Made by a program: the position numbers and the translations under genes. From NCBI RefSeq assembly GCF_003008555.2, contig NZ_CP027665.1, forward strand, positions 620,001 to 684,000: a DNA stretch of 64,000 bases, read 5' to 3'. Each line of letters opens with the position of its first letter. The stretch's first letter is position 1. Positions 56,224 through 64,000 of the stretch are shown here, in pieces. The stretch comes from Pukyongiella litopenaei (GTDB taxonomy: Bacteria > Pseudomonadota > Alphaproteobacteria > Rhodobacterales > Rhodobacteraceae). The notes under the pieces were generated by a model that was not told where the DNA came from, searched no databases, and saw nothing but the letters and a program-made list of their open reading frames with translations.

Positions 56224-56717
56224 GCCCGCATCCCCCCATAGGCGGCCTCGGCCCCGGCCCGCGCCGCCGGGTCCAGCCGGTCCAGCGTGACGATGCCATC
56301 GAGATGGTCGACCTCATGTTGCACGCATACCGCCGCGATCCCGTCGAACCGGGCGCCCCGCGCCGCTCCGTCCAGATCGGTCCAGCCGAGATCGACCCAG
56401 TCGGGCCGCGCCACCTCGACCGTGATGCCGGGGATCGACAGGCACCCCTCGGGGCCGGTCGCGATCCGGTCCGACACCGCCCGGATCACCGGATCGACAA
56501 AGGCCCGTGGCTCGGCGGCGCCGTCCTTCCAGCCCGTGTCCATCACGAACACCCGCCGCGTGACGCCCACCTGCGGCGCGGCCAGCCCGCGCCCTCCTGA
56601 GGCATAAAGCGTATCGAACAGATCGCGCACCAACCCGGCGGCATCGCCCCCCGCGACAGGATCGCAGACCGTCTGCAGACCGGGATCGGGCCACAGGACC
56701 AGCGGCAGCACCGCCAT
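56220..56717 (-). CDS. Peptide deformylase, second copy
   Basis: The 165-residue protein keeps all three deformylase motifs: GRGLAAPQVG (42-51), EGCLS (90-94) and QHEVDH (133-138), so the metal site (Cys91, His134, His138) and catalytic Glu135 are complete. Outside the motifs it differs clearly from the first copy. It starts one base after the first def stop and overlaps the third by four bases. It should be catalytically active; a different peptide preference is possible. Confidence 0.93.
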   Translation of the reverse strand: MAVLPLVLWPDPGLQTVCDPVAGGDAAGLVRDLFDTLYASGGRGLAAPQVGVTRRVFVMDTGWKDGAAEPRAFVDPVIRAVSDRIATGPEGCLSIPGITVEVARPDWVDLGWTDLDGAARGARFDGIAAVCVQHEVDHLDGIVTLDRLDPAARAGAEAAYGGMRA

Positions 56718-56718
56718 G

Positions 56719-57237
56719 TCAGGCCCGCGCCCGTTCGCGTTTCAGCTTGACCATCTTGCGCGTGATCAGCTGCCGCTTCAGCGGCTTCAGGTAGTCGATG
56801 AACAGCTTGCCGTCCAGATGGTCGATCTCGTGTTGCACGCAGGTGGCCCAGAGCCCGTCGAACCCCTGTTGCCGCGCCTTGCCGTCCCGGTCGATCCAGG
56901 CCACCTCGACCTCGGCCGGGCGGGTCACCTCGGCATATTGGTCGGGGATCGACAGGCATCCCTCCTCATAGGTGTTCAGCGCCTCTGACCGGGACACGAC
57001 CTCGGGATTGAACATCACCAGCGGGCGCGGCGCGGCGCCGTCTTCCTTGACGCAATCCAGCACGATCAACCGCTGCAACACGCCCACCTGCGGCGCGGCC
57101 AGCCCGATGCCTGGCGCGTCATACATGGTTTCCAGCATGTCGTCGGCCAGGATGCGCAGCTCGTCCGACAGGTCGGCTACGGGCGCGCAGAGCTTTTTCA
57201 GCCGCGGGTCGGGATGGATCAGGATCGGGCGTTTCAT
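56719..57237 (-). CDS. def: Peptide deformylase, canonical copy
   Basis: The 172-residue iron-type deformylase removes the N-formyl group from nascent proteins. Motifs are complete: GIGLAAPQVG (43-52), EGCLS (92-96), QHEIDH (135-140), with a basic C-terminal helix (RKMVKLKRERARA) typical for ribosome contact. First of three tandem deformylase-type genes before fmt. The upstream gap (57238-57331) is shared with the divergent aminotransferase-like gene. Confidence 0.96.
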   Translation of the reverse strand: MKRPILIHPDPRLKKLCAPVADLSDELRILADDMLETMYDAPGIGLAAPQVGVLQRLIVLDCVKEDGAAPRPLVMFNPEVVSRSEALNTYEEGCLSIPDQYAEVTRPAEVEVAWIDRDGKARQQGFDGLWATCVQHEIDHLDGKLFIDYLKPLKRQLITRKMVKLKRERARA

Positions 57238-57331
57238 GGTCTCGATTTAGGCGATCCCCCGCCCCGCCGCAACGCCCCCTTGCGCCGGGCCGCAGGCACG
57301 ATAGGTTGCGCCGCAAAGAAGGAAATCGCCG

Positions 57332-58525
57332 ATGAGCCTCGATCTTCACATGTCGCTGTTCGACCAGCCGTTCGAACGCCGCGGAACCCACAGCGTCAAA
57401 TGGGACCGGATGGAACGCTATTACGGCGTCTCGTCCGATGACGGGCTGGCCATGTGGGTCGCCGACATGGATTTCAAGAGCCCGCCCTGCGTCCGTGACA
57501 GGCTGCGCGAGGCGGTGGAACACGGCGCTTTTGCCTATGTCGACCCGGAACCGGACTATACCCGGGCCATCGGCTGGTGGATGCGGGAACGCCATGGCTG
57601 GCATGTCGATCCCTCCTGGATCTTCACCACCACCGGGCTCGTGAATGCGGTGGGCATGTGCCTCGACGCCTTCACCGATCCCGGCGACGGCGTGGTGCTG
57701 TTCACGCCGATCTATCACAGCTTTGCCAAGGTGGCCCGCGCCGCCGGCCGGCCGGTGACCGAATGTCCGCTGATCAATGCCGACGGCCGTTACGAGATGG
57801 ATTTCGACCACTGGGACACGATGCTGACCGGGGGCGAGAAGCTGCTGATCCTGTGTTCGCCGCACAATCCCGGCGGCCGGGTCTGGAGCCGCGGGGAACT
57901 GCAACAGGCGGCCGATTTCGCGCGCCGCCATGACCTGCTGATCATCTCGGACGAGATCCATCACGACATCGTCTATCCCGGCCATACCCATGTGCCGATG
58001 CCGCTCGTCGACCGCGGCGTGACCGACCGGCTGGTCATGCTGACCGCGCCCTCCAAGACCTTCAACGTCGCTGGCCTGCACACCGGCAACGTCATCATCG
58101 AGGACGAGACCCTGCGCGCCCGGTTCGCCGCGCGGGCGGCCGCGCTCAGCCTCGCGCCCAATTCGCTGGGCCAGTTCGCGCTGACAGCCGCCTATTCGCC
58201 CGAAGGCGCCGCCTGGACCGATGCGCTGATGACCTATCTCGACGGCAACCGCAAATTGTTCGACGATGCGATTGCCGGGATCCCGGGGCTGGCCTCGATG
58301 CGGCTGGAATCGACCTTCCTGGCCTGGGTCGATTTCGACGGAACCGGCATGGACCGGGCCGAGTTCACCGCCCGCGTGGAGCAGGATGCCAGGATCGCGG
58401 TCAATCACGGCCCCACCTTTGGACGGGGCGGCGAAAGCTTCCTGCGCTTCAACCTCGGCACCCAGCGCGCGCGCGTGCAGGAGGCCTGCAACCGCCTGCG
58501 CGATGCCTTCGCCGACCTGCAATAG
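57332..58525 (+). CDS. PatB/MalY-type PLP-dependent C-S lyase (cystathionine beta-lyase-like)
   Basis: The 397-residue fold-type I PLP enzyme has the PatB/MalY pattern: MWVADMDFKSPPCV near the start, CSPHNPGGRVWS, ISDEIHHDIVYPG and the Schiff-base lysine Lys242 in APSKTFNVAGL. These enzymes cleave C-S bonds of cystathionine or similar thioethers, and some are aminotransferases. The start at 57332 was taken as the ATG nearest the conserved N-terminus; RBS AAGGAAA is upstream. Divergent from def. Confidence 0.88.
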   Translation: MSLDLHMSLFDQPFERRGTHSVKWDRMERYYGVSSDDGLAMWVADMDFKSPPCVRDRLREAVEHGAFAYVDPEPDYTRAIGWWMRERHGWHVDPSWIFTTTGLVNAVGMCLDAFTDPGDGVVLFTPIYHSFAKVARAAGRPVTECPLINADGRYEMDFDHWDTMLTGGEKLLILCSPHNPGGRVWSRGELQQAADFARRHDLLIISDEIHHDIVYPGHTHVPMPLVDRGVTDRLVMLTAPSKTFNVAGLHTGNVIIEDETLRARFAARAAALSLAPNSLGQFALTAAYSPEGAAWTDALMTYLDGNRKLFDDAIAGIPGLASMRLESTFLAWVDFDGTGMDRAEFTARVEQDARIAVNHGPTFGRGGESFLRFNLGTQRARVQEACNRLRDAFADLQ

Positions 58526-58550
58526 CGGGCGACGGGCACGACAGCATCAC

Positions 58551-58574
58551 CCGCACCGGATCGTGCCGGTGCGG
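58551..58574. terminator. GC hairpin between convergent genes
   Basis: CCGCACCGG (58551-58559) pairs with CCGGTGCGG (58566-58574), 9-bp arms with a 6-nt loop, between the convergent C-S lyase and receiver genes. There is no T-tract, so termination is only possible. Confidence 0.5.
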
Positions 58575-58625
58575 CCGGAATTCGACCTGTCGGACCCGCG
58601 GGGGCGGGCGTGACCCGCGACAGCC

Positions 58626-58988
58626 CTAGCGCGGGGCGGCGTAGTGTTCGACCATCGCGGCGAGATCCTCGGGCGGCGCCTCGCTCTGGAAATAGGCGCA
58701 GGCATTGGGGCTGTGCGCAAAGATCGACCCATCCGAGAAGAAGCTGGTATTGGTGACGAAGATCACGCGCGCGTCCGGGCGGCGATAGCTGGCGAAATCC
58801 GCAACCGCGAGCGCGCTGCCGCCCTCGAGCACCAGGTCCAGCACGATGATCTCGAAATCCGCGCTGTAGAGCGACAGGATGGCGCTTTCCTGGCTGTGAA
58901 CAAGGGTGACCTGCGCACCCTGACGTTCAAGGTGCCGCTGCCAGAGCCTGCCCAGCTCCGGCCTGCTTTCAACAATTAACACATTCAT
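58626..58988 (-). CDS. Stand-alone response-regulator receiver domain, atypical
   Basis: The 120-residue protein is one CheY-like receiver without an output domain. The phosphorylatable Asp51 is in EIIVLDLVLEGG and a Thr/Asn pair in VIFVTNTSFF. The acidic pocket is reduced to a single Glu (LIVESRP), and the conserved Lys before beta-5/alpha-5 is absent (AYFQSEAPPEDL). It may act as a phosphate sink, a partner-binding module or a constitutive form. No kinase gene is adjacent. The 258-bp region to cobD is AT-richer than average near 58975-59080, consistent with its promoter. Confidence 0.82.
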   Translation of the reverse strand: MNVLIVESRPELGRLWQRHLERQGAQVTLVHSQESAILSLYSADFEIIVLDLVLEGGSALAVADFASYRRPDARVIFVTNTSFFSDGSIFAHSPNACAYFQSEAPPEDLAAMVEHYAAPR

Positions 58989-59246
58989 CTTTTAACCTGG
59001 GGCACGGGTTAAGTTTACAGCTGTGCCCTTCCCTGAATCCGGTGATCCGCCCAATCCTTTAACAAAAGGTTAAGGAATCGGAGCGCGGGTTCGGGGCCGG
59101 GTCACGCCTTGTTTATCCGGCGAATTTCCGCTTGATGCAAAAGCAGGTTTTCGCCGATTTGACACAAATATGCCCATGCAGAGCCCGACACCCGACCCGT
59201 CCCCGATACCCGGCCAGCCCGCCCCGCATCGCCCCGGAGCGGCCCC

Positions 59247-60167
59247 GTGACCCATGCGATGCTGCTGGCCGCCGCGCTGATTCTGGACGCGCTGGCCGGG
59301 GAACCGGGCTGGCTCTGGTCGCGGCTACCGCATCCGGCGGTGCTGATGGGCCGTGCGGTGGGCCGGCTGGACCGGACGCTCAATCGCGGGGCACATAGAC
59401 GGCTGGCGGGTGTGCTGGCGCTGGTCCTGCTGGCCGGTGGCGCGGGCCTGCTGGGCGCGGGGCTGCAGCTGGCCGGGCCGGCCGTCGAGATCGCGATCGC
59501 GGCGGTTCTGCTGGCGCAGAAATCGCTGGTCCAGCATGTGCGGGCGGTTGCGAATGCGCTGCGGCAGTCGCTGCCCGAGGCCCGCCGCGCGGTGGCGATG
59601 ATCGTCGGCCGCGACTGCCGCGACATGGACGCCCCGCGCATTGCCCGCGCGGCGATAGAAAGCGCGGCGGAGAACCTCTCGGACGGGGTGATCGCGCCGG
59701 CCTTCTGGTTCCTGATCGCCGGCCTGCCGGGCCTGCTGGTCTACAAGGCCGTCAACACCGCCGACAGCATGATCGGCTATCGCACGGACCGCTACCGTGA
59801 TTTCGGCTGGGCCGCGGCCCGCAGCGACGACCTGCTGAACCTGCTGCCGGCCCGTCTGACCGGCCTGATGATCGCCACGCTGTCGGGCGGGTTGCGACAC
59901 TGGAGCGATATCGTCACGGATGCCCGCGCGCATCGGTCGCCCAATGCCGGATGGCCCGAGGCTGCGATGGCGCGGGCGCTGAACGTGGCGCTGGCCGGAC
60001 CGCGCAGCTATGACGGGCAGATGCGCGACCTGGCCTGGGTCAACGGGGCGGCCCGGCAAGAGATCGGCGCCGATGACATCGACGCCGCGGTGACGGTCCT
60101 GTGGCGGGTCTGGGCGCTGACGCTGGCGATGGTGGCGGGCCTGGGCATCGCGGCGGCGGCCGTCTGA
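59247..60167 (+). CDS. cobD: Adenosylcobinamide-phosphate synthase CobD/CbiB
   Basis: The 306-residue integral membrane enzyme attaches aminopropanol (or its phosphate) to cobyric acid in B12 synthesis. Typical blocks: [20 protein letters not shown] with [30 protein letters not shown], and [20 protein letters not shown]. The GTG start (59247) follows GGAG with eight bases between. No other cobalamin gene or cobalamin riboswitch is visible next to it. It converges on smc, whose stop is 7 bp away. Confidence 0.94.
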   Translation: MTHAMLLAAALILDALAGEPGWLWSRLPHPAVLMGRAVGRLDRTLNRGAHRRLAGVLALVLLAGGAGLLGAGLQLAGPAVEIAIAAVLLAQKSLVQHVRAVANALRQSLPEARRAVAMIVGRDCRDMDAPRIARAAIESAAENLSDGVIAPAFWFLIAGLPGLLVYKAVNTADSMIGYRTDRYRDFGWAAARSDDLLNLLPARLTGLMIATLSGGLRHWSDIVTDARAHRSPNAGWPEAAMARALNVALAGPRSYDGQMRDLAWVNGAARQEIGADDIDAAVTVLWRVWALTLAMVAGLGIAAAAV

Positions 60168-60174
60168 ACACCGA

Positions 60175-63100
60175 TCAGGCGACCAGCGTTTCCGCCTTTT
60201 TCAGGTCGACCGACACCAGCTGGCTGACGCCCTTTTCGGCCATGGTCACGCCGAACAGCCGGTCCATCCGCGCCATCGTCACCGCGTGGTGGGTGATGAT
60301 CAGGAACCGGGTCTCGGTCTGCCGGCACATTTCGTCCAGCAGGTCGCAGAACCGGGTCACGTTGGCGTCGTCCAGCGGCGCGTCCACCTCGTCCAGCACG
60401 CAGATCGGCGCCGGGTTGGCCTGGAACACGGCAAAGATCAGCGCCATCGCGGTCAGGGTCTGTTCGCCCCCCGACAGCAGCGACAGGGTGGCCAGCTTCT
60501 TGCCCGGCGGCTGGCACATGATCTCCAGCCCCGCTTCGAGCGGGTCGTCGCTCTCGACCATCACCAGGTTCGCCTCTCCGCCGCCGAACAGGTGCCTGAA
60601 CAGCTGCGAGAAATTGCTGTTGACCTGCTCGAACGCCGTCAGCAACCGTTCCCGCCCCTCGCGGTTCAGGCTGGCGATGCCGCTGCGCAGGGTGCGGATC
60701 GCCTCTTCCAGATCGGCCTTTTCGGTGGCGAGCATGTCATGCTCGGCCTGCACCTCGCCGGCGTCTTCCTCGGCGCGCAGGTTGACCGCGCCCAGCGCGT
60801 CGCGCTGGCGTTTGTGACGGTTCACCTCGGCCTCGAGCGTGTCGGCATCCGGCATCGACCCGGCATCGGCATCGAGGCTGTTCAGCAGCTGGTTCGGGGT
60901 TGCCTGATGTTCCTCGGCGATGCGCTCGGAGGCGGCCTCGACGGTTTCGCGGGCGGCTTCGGCGCGGGCTTCCGCATGGGCGCGTGCCTCGCGGGCCTCG
61001 GACGCCGCGCGTTCGGCATCGCGTTCGGCCACCACCGCCGCGCGCTGCGCGGCCTCGGCGGCGGCCAGCTTGTCGGCGGCATCCACCTTGCGCGCCTCGG
61101 CCCGGCCCATCTCGTGGCCCAGCGCCTCGCGCTGCGCCAGCAGTTCCTCGGGCGCGGCGCGGGCGCTGTCCAGTTCCGCCTCCGAGGCGGCCTTGCGGTC
61201 GGCCAGTTCCCCGATGCGTTTCTCGGCCGTCTCCAGGCGGTGGCGCCAGCCGCTGATCTCCTTGGTGACCTGCTGCGACCGGCGGGTGCGGTTCTCGCCT
61301 TCACGGCGGATCTCGTCATGGGCCGACCGGCGGGTCAGCATCGTGATCCGCGCGGCCTCGACCGTCTGCTTGATGTCCTCGACGCGGGCGCGGGCCTGAT
61401 CGAGATCGCCCAGCCCCTGCAGCGCGGCCTCGGCTTCGCGCAGCCGCGTGCGCGCCGCCATCGCCTCGTCCTTGTGCCGCGTCACCGCGAGACCCAGCGT
61501 TTCCAGCTTGCCGTCGGCCAGGTTGCGGTCGGCCTCGGCCCGGCTCAGGGCGCGGGCGGCATCGGCGGCGGCGCGGTCGGCGTTGCGCCGCGCCTCGCGG
61601 GCCGCACGATCGGCCTCGGTGCAGTCCGCGAGCTGGCGGCTCAGCATGTCATGGGCGGCGCGGGCCCCGTCGGCGCGGGCGCTGACCGCCTCGAACTCCT
61701 GTTTCAGCGCCTCCAGCCGGTTCAGCTGTTCCAGCCGCAGCGCGGCCGCGCTCGGCGCGTCCTCGGCCCAGGCGCGGAACCCGTCCCAGCGCCACAGATC
61801 GCCCTCGCGCGTGACCAGGCGCTGGCCGGGCCGCAACTGCGGCTGCAGGCGCGGGCCATCATGCGACCGGATCACCCCGATCTGGGTGATGCGCCGGGTC
61901 AGCCGGTCCGGGCCGGCCACATGCAGGGCCAGCGGTTCGACCCCGTCGGGCAACGCCTGGTGCTGGTCATAGCCCGCCATCTGCACCCAGCCCGACGGCC
62001 CGTCGGTTTCCACCACGGGCGCGCGCAGATCGTCGGCCAGCGCCGCGCCCAGCGCCTTTTCATAGCCCGGCGCCACCTTCATCAGGTCGAGCACCTGACC
62101 GCCTTCGGCGGTGTCGCGGGCGACCAGCTTGGCCAGCGCCGTCACCTCGGCCCGCAGCGCCCCGGCCTCGCCCTCGGCCTCGGACCGCTGGGCGCGGGCC
62201 TCGGCCTCGCGCGATTGCGCCTCTGATCGGGCCTCGTCGGCGGCGGCCAGATCGGCCTCGGCCCTGCCGGCGGCCTCGGTCGCCTCGGCCTCGGCCCGCT
62301 GCGCCGCCTCCTGCGCGGCGGCGGCGGCCTCCAGCGCGGCGCGGGCCTCGTCCATGGCCGAGCGGGCCTTGTCGGCCTCGGCCTCGGAACGGTCCAGCGT
62401 CTTGCGGTTGTCCTCGACCAGCCGCTGCGCCGACTGGTGCCGGGCGGCCAGCCGCGCCACGTCCTCGGTTTCCTGCGACAGGGTTTCTTCGCGATCCTGC
62501 AGAACGGCGGCGGCGTCGTGGGCCTCGGCCGCGGCCTGCGCGAGCCGGTCGTCATGGCCCTCGCCCGCCTTGGCCAGTTCGCGCGCCTCCCAGTCCAGGC
62601 GTTCGATGGTTTCGCCCGCATCCCGGTTCAGCCCGGTTTCGCGTTCGATGTCATGTCCGAGCTGGCCGATGCGCGCCTCGAGCGTTTCGATCGCCTCGCG
62701 GGCGCGGGCTTCCTCGTCGCTCAGCCGGTCGCGCTGCACCTGCAGGCGCTGCAACACCGCCGCGGCGATGGTTTCCTCTTCCCTGAGCGGCGGCACCGCC
62801 TCGTCCGCCTCGGCCCGTGCGCCGGCCGCCTGCCGCGCCGCGGTTTCGGCCTGCGCCGCGGCGGTGACCCGGTCGCGCAGCGCCACATCCGCGCGGGACC
62901 GCGCCTCGTCCGCCTCGGCCCAGCGGCGAAACAGCAGCATGCCCTCGGCCTGGCGCAGCGACTCGCCGATGGCGCGGTACCGCGCCGCCTGCCGGGCCTG
63001 CCGCGCCAGTTGCGACAGCTGCGCCGCAAGCTGTTCGATCACGTCATCGACGCGGGTGAGGTTGGCTTCGGCCGCCTTCAGCTTCAGCTCGGCCTCGTGC

Positions 63101-63630
63101 CGGCGCTGGTAGAGCCCGGAGATACCCGCCGCTTCCTCGAGGATCCGCCGCCGCGCCTTGGGCTTGGCGTTGATCAGTTCCGAGATCTGACCCTGCCGCA
63201 CCAGCGCCGGGGAATGGGCCCCGGTCGAGGCATCGGCAAACAGCATCTGGACATCGCGCGCGCGCACGTCCTTGGCGTTGGCCTTGTATGCGCTGCCCAC
63301 GTCGCGGGTGATGCGGCGCACGATTTCGAGCAGGTCACTGTCGTTGAACCCCGCCGGGGCCAGCCGTTCGGTATTGTCGATATGCAGCGACACCTCGGCG
63401 AAATTGCGGGCGGGCCGCGTCGCCGCGCCGGCAAAGATCACGTCCTCCATGCCGCCGCCGCGCATCGCGGTGGGGCGGTTTTCGCCCATCACCCAGCGCA
63501 GCGCCTCGAGCAGGTTGGACTTGCCGCAGCCGTTCGGCCCCACCACCCCGGTCAGACCATCGGCGATGATCAGTTCGGTGGGGTCGACAAAGCTCTTGAA
63601 CCCGGTCAGCCTGAGTTTGGTGAAGCGCAA
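60175..63630 (-). CDS. smc: Chromosome segregation protein SMC
   Basis: The 1151-residue SMC has Walker A GPNGCGKSN (31-39), a long coiled coil, a central hinge (about 500-660), the returning coiled coil, and the C-terminal signature LLSGGEQTLTAMAL followed by Walker B ICVLDEVDAPLDD. It is the core of bacterial condensin for chromosome compaction. The start is TTG at 63630, giving LRFTKLRLTGFKSF as in relatives; GAGG lies 6 bases upstream. The frame continues 17 codons further but without conserved residues. ScpA and ScpB are not in this window. Confidence 0.95.
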   Translation of the reverse strand: MRFTKLRLTGFKSFVDPTELIIADGLTGVVGPNGCGKSNLLEALRWVMGENRPTAMRGGGMEDVIFAGAATRPARNFAEVSLHIDNTERLAPAGFNDSDLLEIVRRITRDVGSAYKANAKDVRARDVQMLFADASTGAHSPALVRQGQISELINAKPKARRRILEEAAGISGLYQRRHEAELKLKAAEANLTRVDDVIEQLAAQLSQLARQARQAARYRAIGESLRQAEGMLLFRRWAEADEARSRADVALRDRVTAAAQAETAARQAAGARAEADEAVPPLREEETIAAAVLQRLQVQRDRLSDEEARAREAIETLEARIGQLGHDIERETGLNRDAGETIERLDWEARELAKAGEGHDDRLAQAAAEAHDAAAVLQDREETLSQETEDVARLAARHQSAQRLVEDNRKTLDRSEAEADKARSAMDEARAALEAAAAAQEAAQRAEAEATEAAGRAEADLAAADEARSEAQSREAEARAQRSEAEGEAGALRAEVTALAKLVARDTAEGGQVLDLMKVAPGYEKALGAALADDLRAPVVETDGPSGWVQMAGYDQHQALPDGVEPLALHVAGPDRLTRRITQIGVIRSHDGPRLQPQLRPGQRLVTREGDLWRWDGFRAWAEDAPSAAALRLEQLNRLEALKQEFEAVSARADGARAAHDMLSRQLADCTEADRAAREARRNADRAAADAARALSRAEADRNLADGKLETLGLAVTRHKDEAMAARTRLREAEAALQGLGDLDQARARVEDIKQTVEAARITMLTRRSAHDEIRREGENRTRRSQQVTKEISGWRHRLETAEKRIGELADRKAASEAELDSARAAPEELLAQREALGHEMGRAEARKVDAADKLAAAEAAQRAAVVAERDAERAASEAREARAHAEARAEAARETVEAASERIAEEHQATPNQLLNSLDADAGSMPDADTLEAEVNRHKRQRDALGAVNLRAEEDAGEVQAEHDMLATEKADLEEAIRTLRSGIASLNREGRERLLTAFEQVNSNFSQLFRHLFGGGEANLVMVESDDPLEAGLEIMCQPPGKKLATLSLLSGGEQTLTAMALIFAVFQANPAPICVLDEVDAPLDDANVTRFCDLLDEMCRQTETRFLIITHHAVTMARMDRLFGVTMAEKGVSQLVSVDLKKAETLVA

Positions 63631-63843
63631 TCGCGGCCTCGTTTCTTTACTGCTCGGACCGAGTGTGCCGCCTCGCCCCACCCCGAGTCAACGGCGTTGC
63701 CGCTGCATCTGGTAAGGATGGCCGGGTTTTCCACAAGATATCGGCGCATTTCGCAAGGATAGTGGGAATTGGGGGTACAATTACACAACCGGTTTGGCCG
63801 GAATCGCCTGCGCAGCGCGCGAATCCGCGCCGTGGCCGCTTGT

Positions 63844-64000
63844 TCAATAGGCGTCGCAGTCGAACTCGGAATAGGACCAGCCATCGGCGCTCGTGACCCA
63901 GGAATTCAGCTCCAGGCAGGAATAGGACACGGCCCCCGGCAGCGGCGGCACCGCCGCGCCGTCGCCGCAATCGAGCCGCCCCAGGATCACCGCCTGATCG
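63844..64000 (-). CDS. C-terminal part of an unrecognised protein (5' end beyond window)
   Basis: An open minus-strand frame enters from the window edge and ends at 63844-63846 (TGA). The visible 51 residues include LDCGDGAAVPPLPG, SYSCLELNSWVTS and GWSYSEFDCDAY, with three cysteines and a repeated S-Y-S pattern. I do not recognise it; Cys plus aromatic content suggests an exported, disulphide-bonded small protein. It precedes smc in the same direction with 213 bp between, where the smc promoter may lie; I see no other gene there. Confidence 0.55.
   Translation of the reverse strand, partial: DQAVILGRLDCGDGAAVPPLPGAVSYSCLELNSWVTSADGWSYSEFDCDAY

Noticed and set aside
59000-59246. Cobalamin riboswitch upstream of cobD
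   Set aside because: No B12-box-like sequence or matching helices were found in the 246 bases before the start.

Overview
The window is a 64 kb stretch of GC-rich, gene-dense chromosome from an alphaproteobacterium, almost certainly Rhodobacteraceae (Roseobacter/Rhodobacter relatives). The grounds are the ruvCAB - ybgC - tolQRAB - pal - cpoB - tilS - ftsH string, Flp pilins with a GA(V/I)TVDW processing site, a Rhizobium-type glycerol ABC transporter, a DUF1127 protein, and the tandem deformylase - fmt cluster. No rRNA, tRNA, CRISPR array, insertion sequence, integrase or prophage gene was seen; this is core and lineage-typical DNA, not a genomic island. All calls rest on reading the sequence and family knowledge; no database search was run.

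Layout. 1-3150: the 3' end of topA; a TetR regulator divergent from a VOC-family protein across twin palindromic operators; scoAB (3-oxoacid CoA-transferase). 3150-16213: a tad/cpa tight-adherence pilus locus (divergent lytic transglycosylase, two pilin-like genes, cpaB, cpaC, an OmpA lipoprotein, cpaE, cpaF, tadB, tadC, two TPR lipoproteins, prepilin peptidase, an AAA ATPase). 16340-18349: universal stress protein plus AGCS-type Na+/amino-acid symporter. 18477-21610: ligase-associated DEXH helicase and PdeM phosphoesterase. 21617-24609 (minus): fhs, chorismate mutase and folD. 24790-37094 (minus): MOSC protein, ftsH, tilS, the Tol-Pal envelope system, ybgC, an unknown gene, ruvB, ruvA, ruvC.

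37440-46416: a DUF1127 gene with a strong terminator, then the glycerol regulon: glpV-S-T-P-Q-U on the minus strand, divergent from glpR-glpD. Together these import glycerol and oxidise glycerol-3-phosphate; a glycerol kinase is not in the window. 46475-50800: a MacB/LolD-like ATPase, an FtsX-type permease and an HlyD-type adaptor. 50968-51596: hemP (54 codons) overlapping an unrecognised gene. 51618-54125: a dimethylglycine/sarcosine dehydrogenase-like FAD-GcvT enzyme. 54239-57237 (minus): three tandem peptide deformylase genes, fmt and two small GlsB/YeaQ-like membrane proteins. 57332-64000: a PatB/MalY-type C-S lyase, a stand-alone receiver domain, cobD, smc and the 3' end of an unknown gene.

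The most unusual signals are small-scale. (1) At the glpT-glpP junction a 17-bp unit is tandemly repeated, giving three six-codon minicistrons, each joined to the next by an ATGA overlap. (2) The GlpS/GlpT ATPases carry complementary defects that predict one canonical and one degenerate ATP site. (3) The third deformylase has lost its metal-binding Cys and catalytic Glu. (4) A ~35-bp hairpin element occurs twice, each time right after a stop codon and before the next gene. (5) Short tandem duplications sit at several other gene ends.
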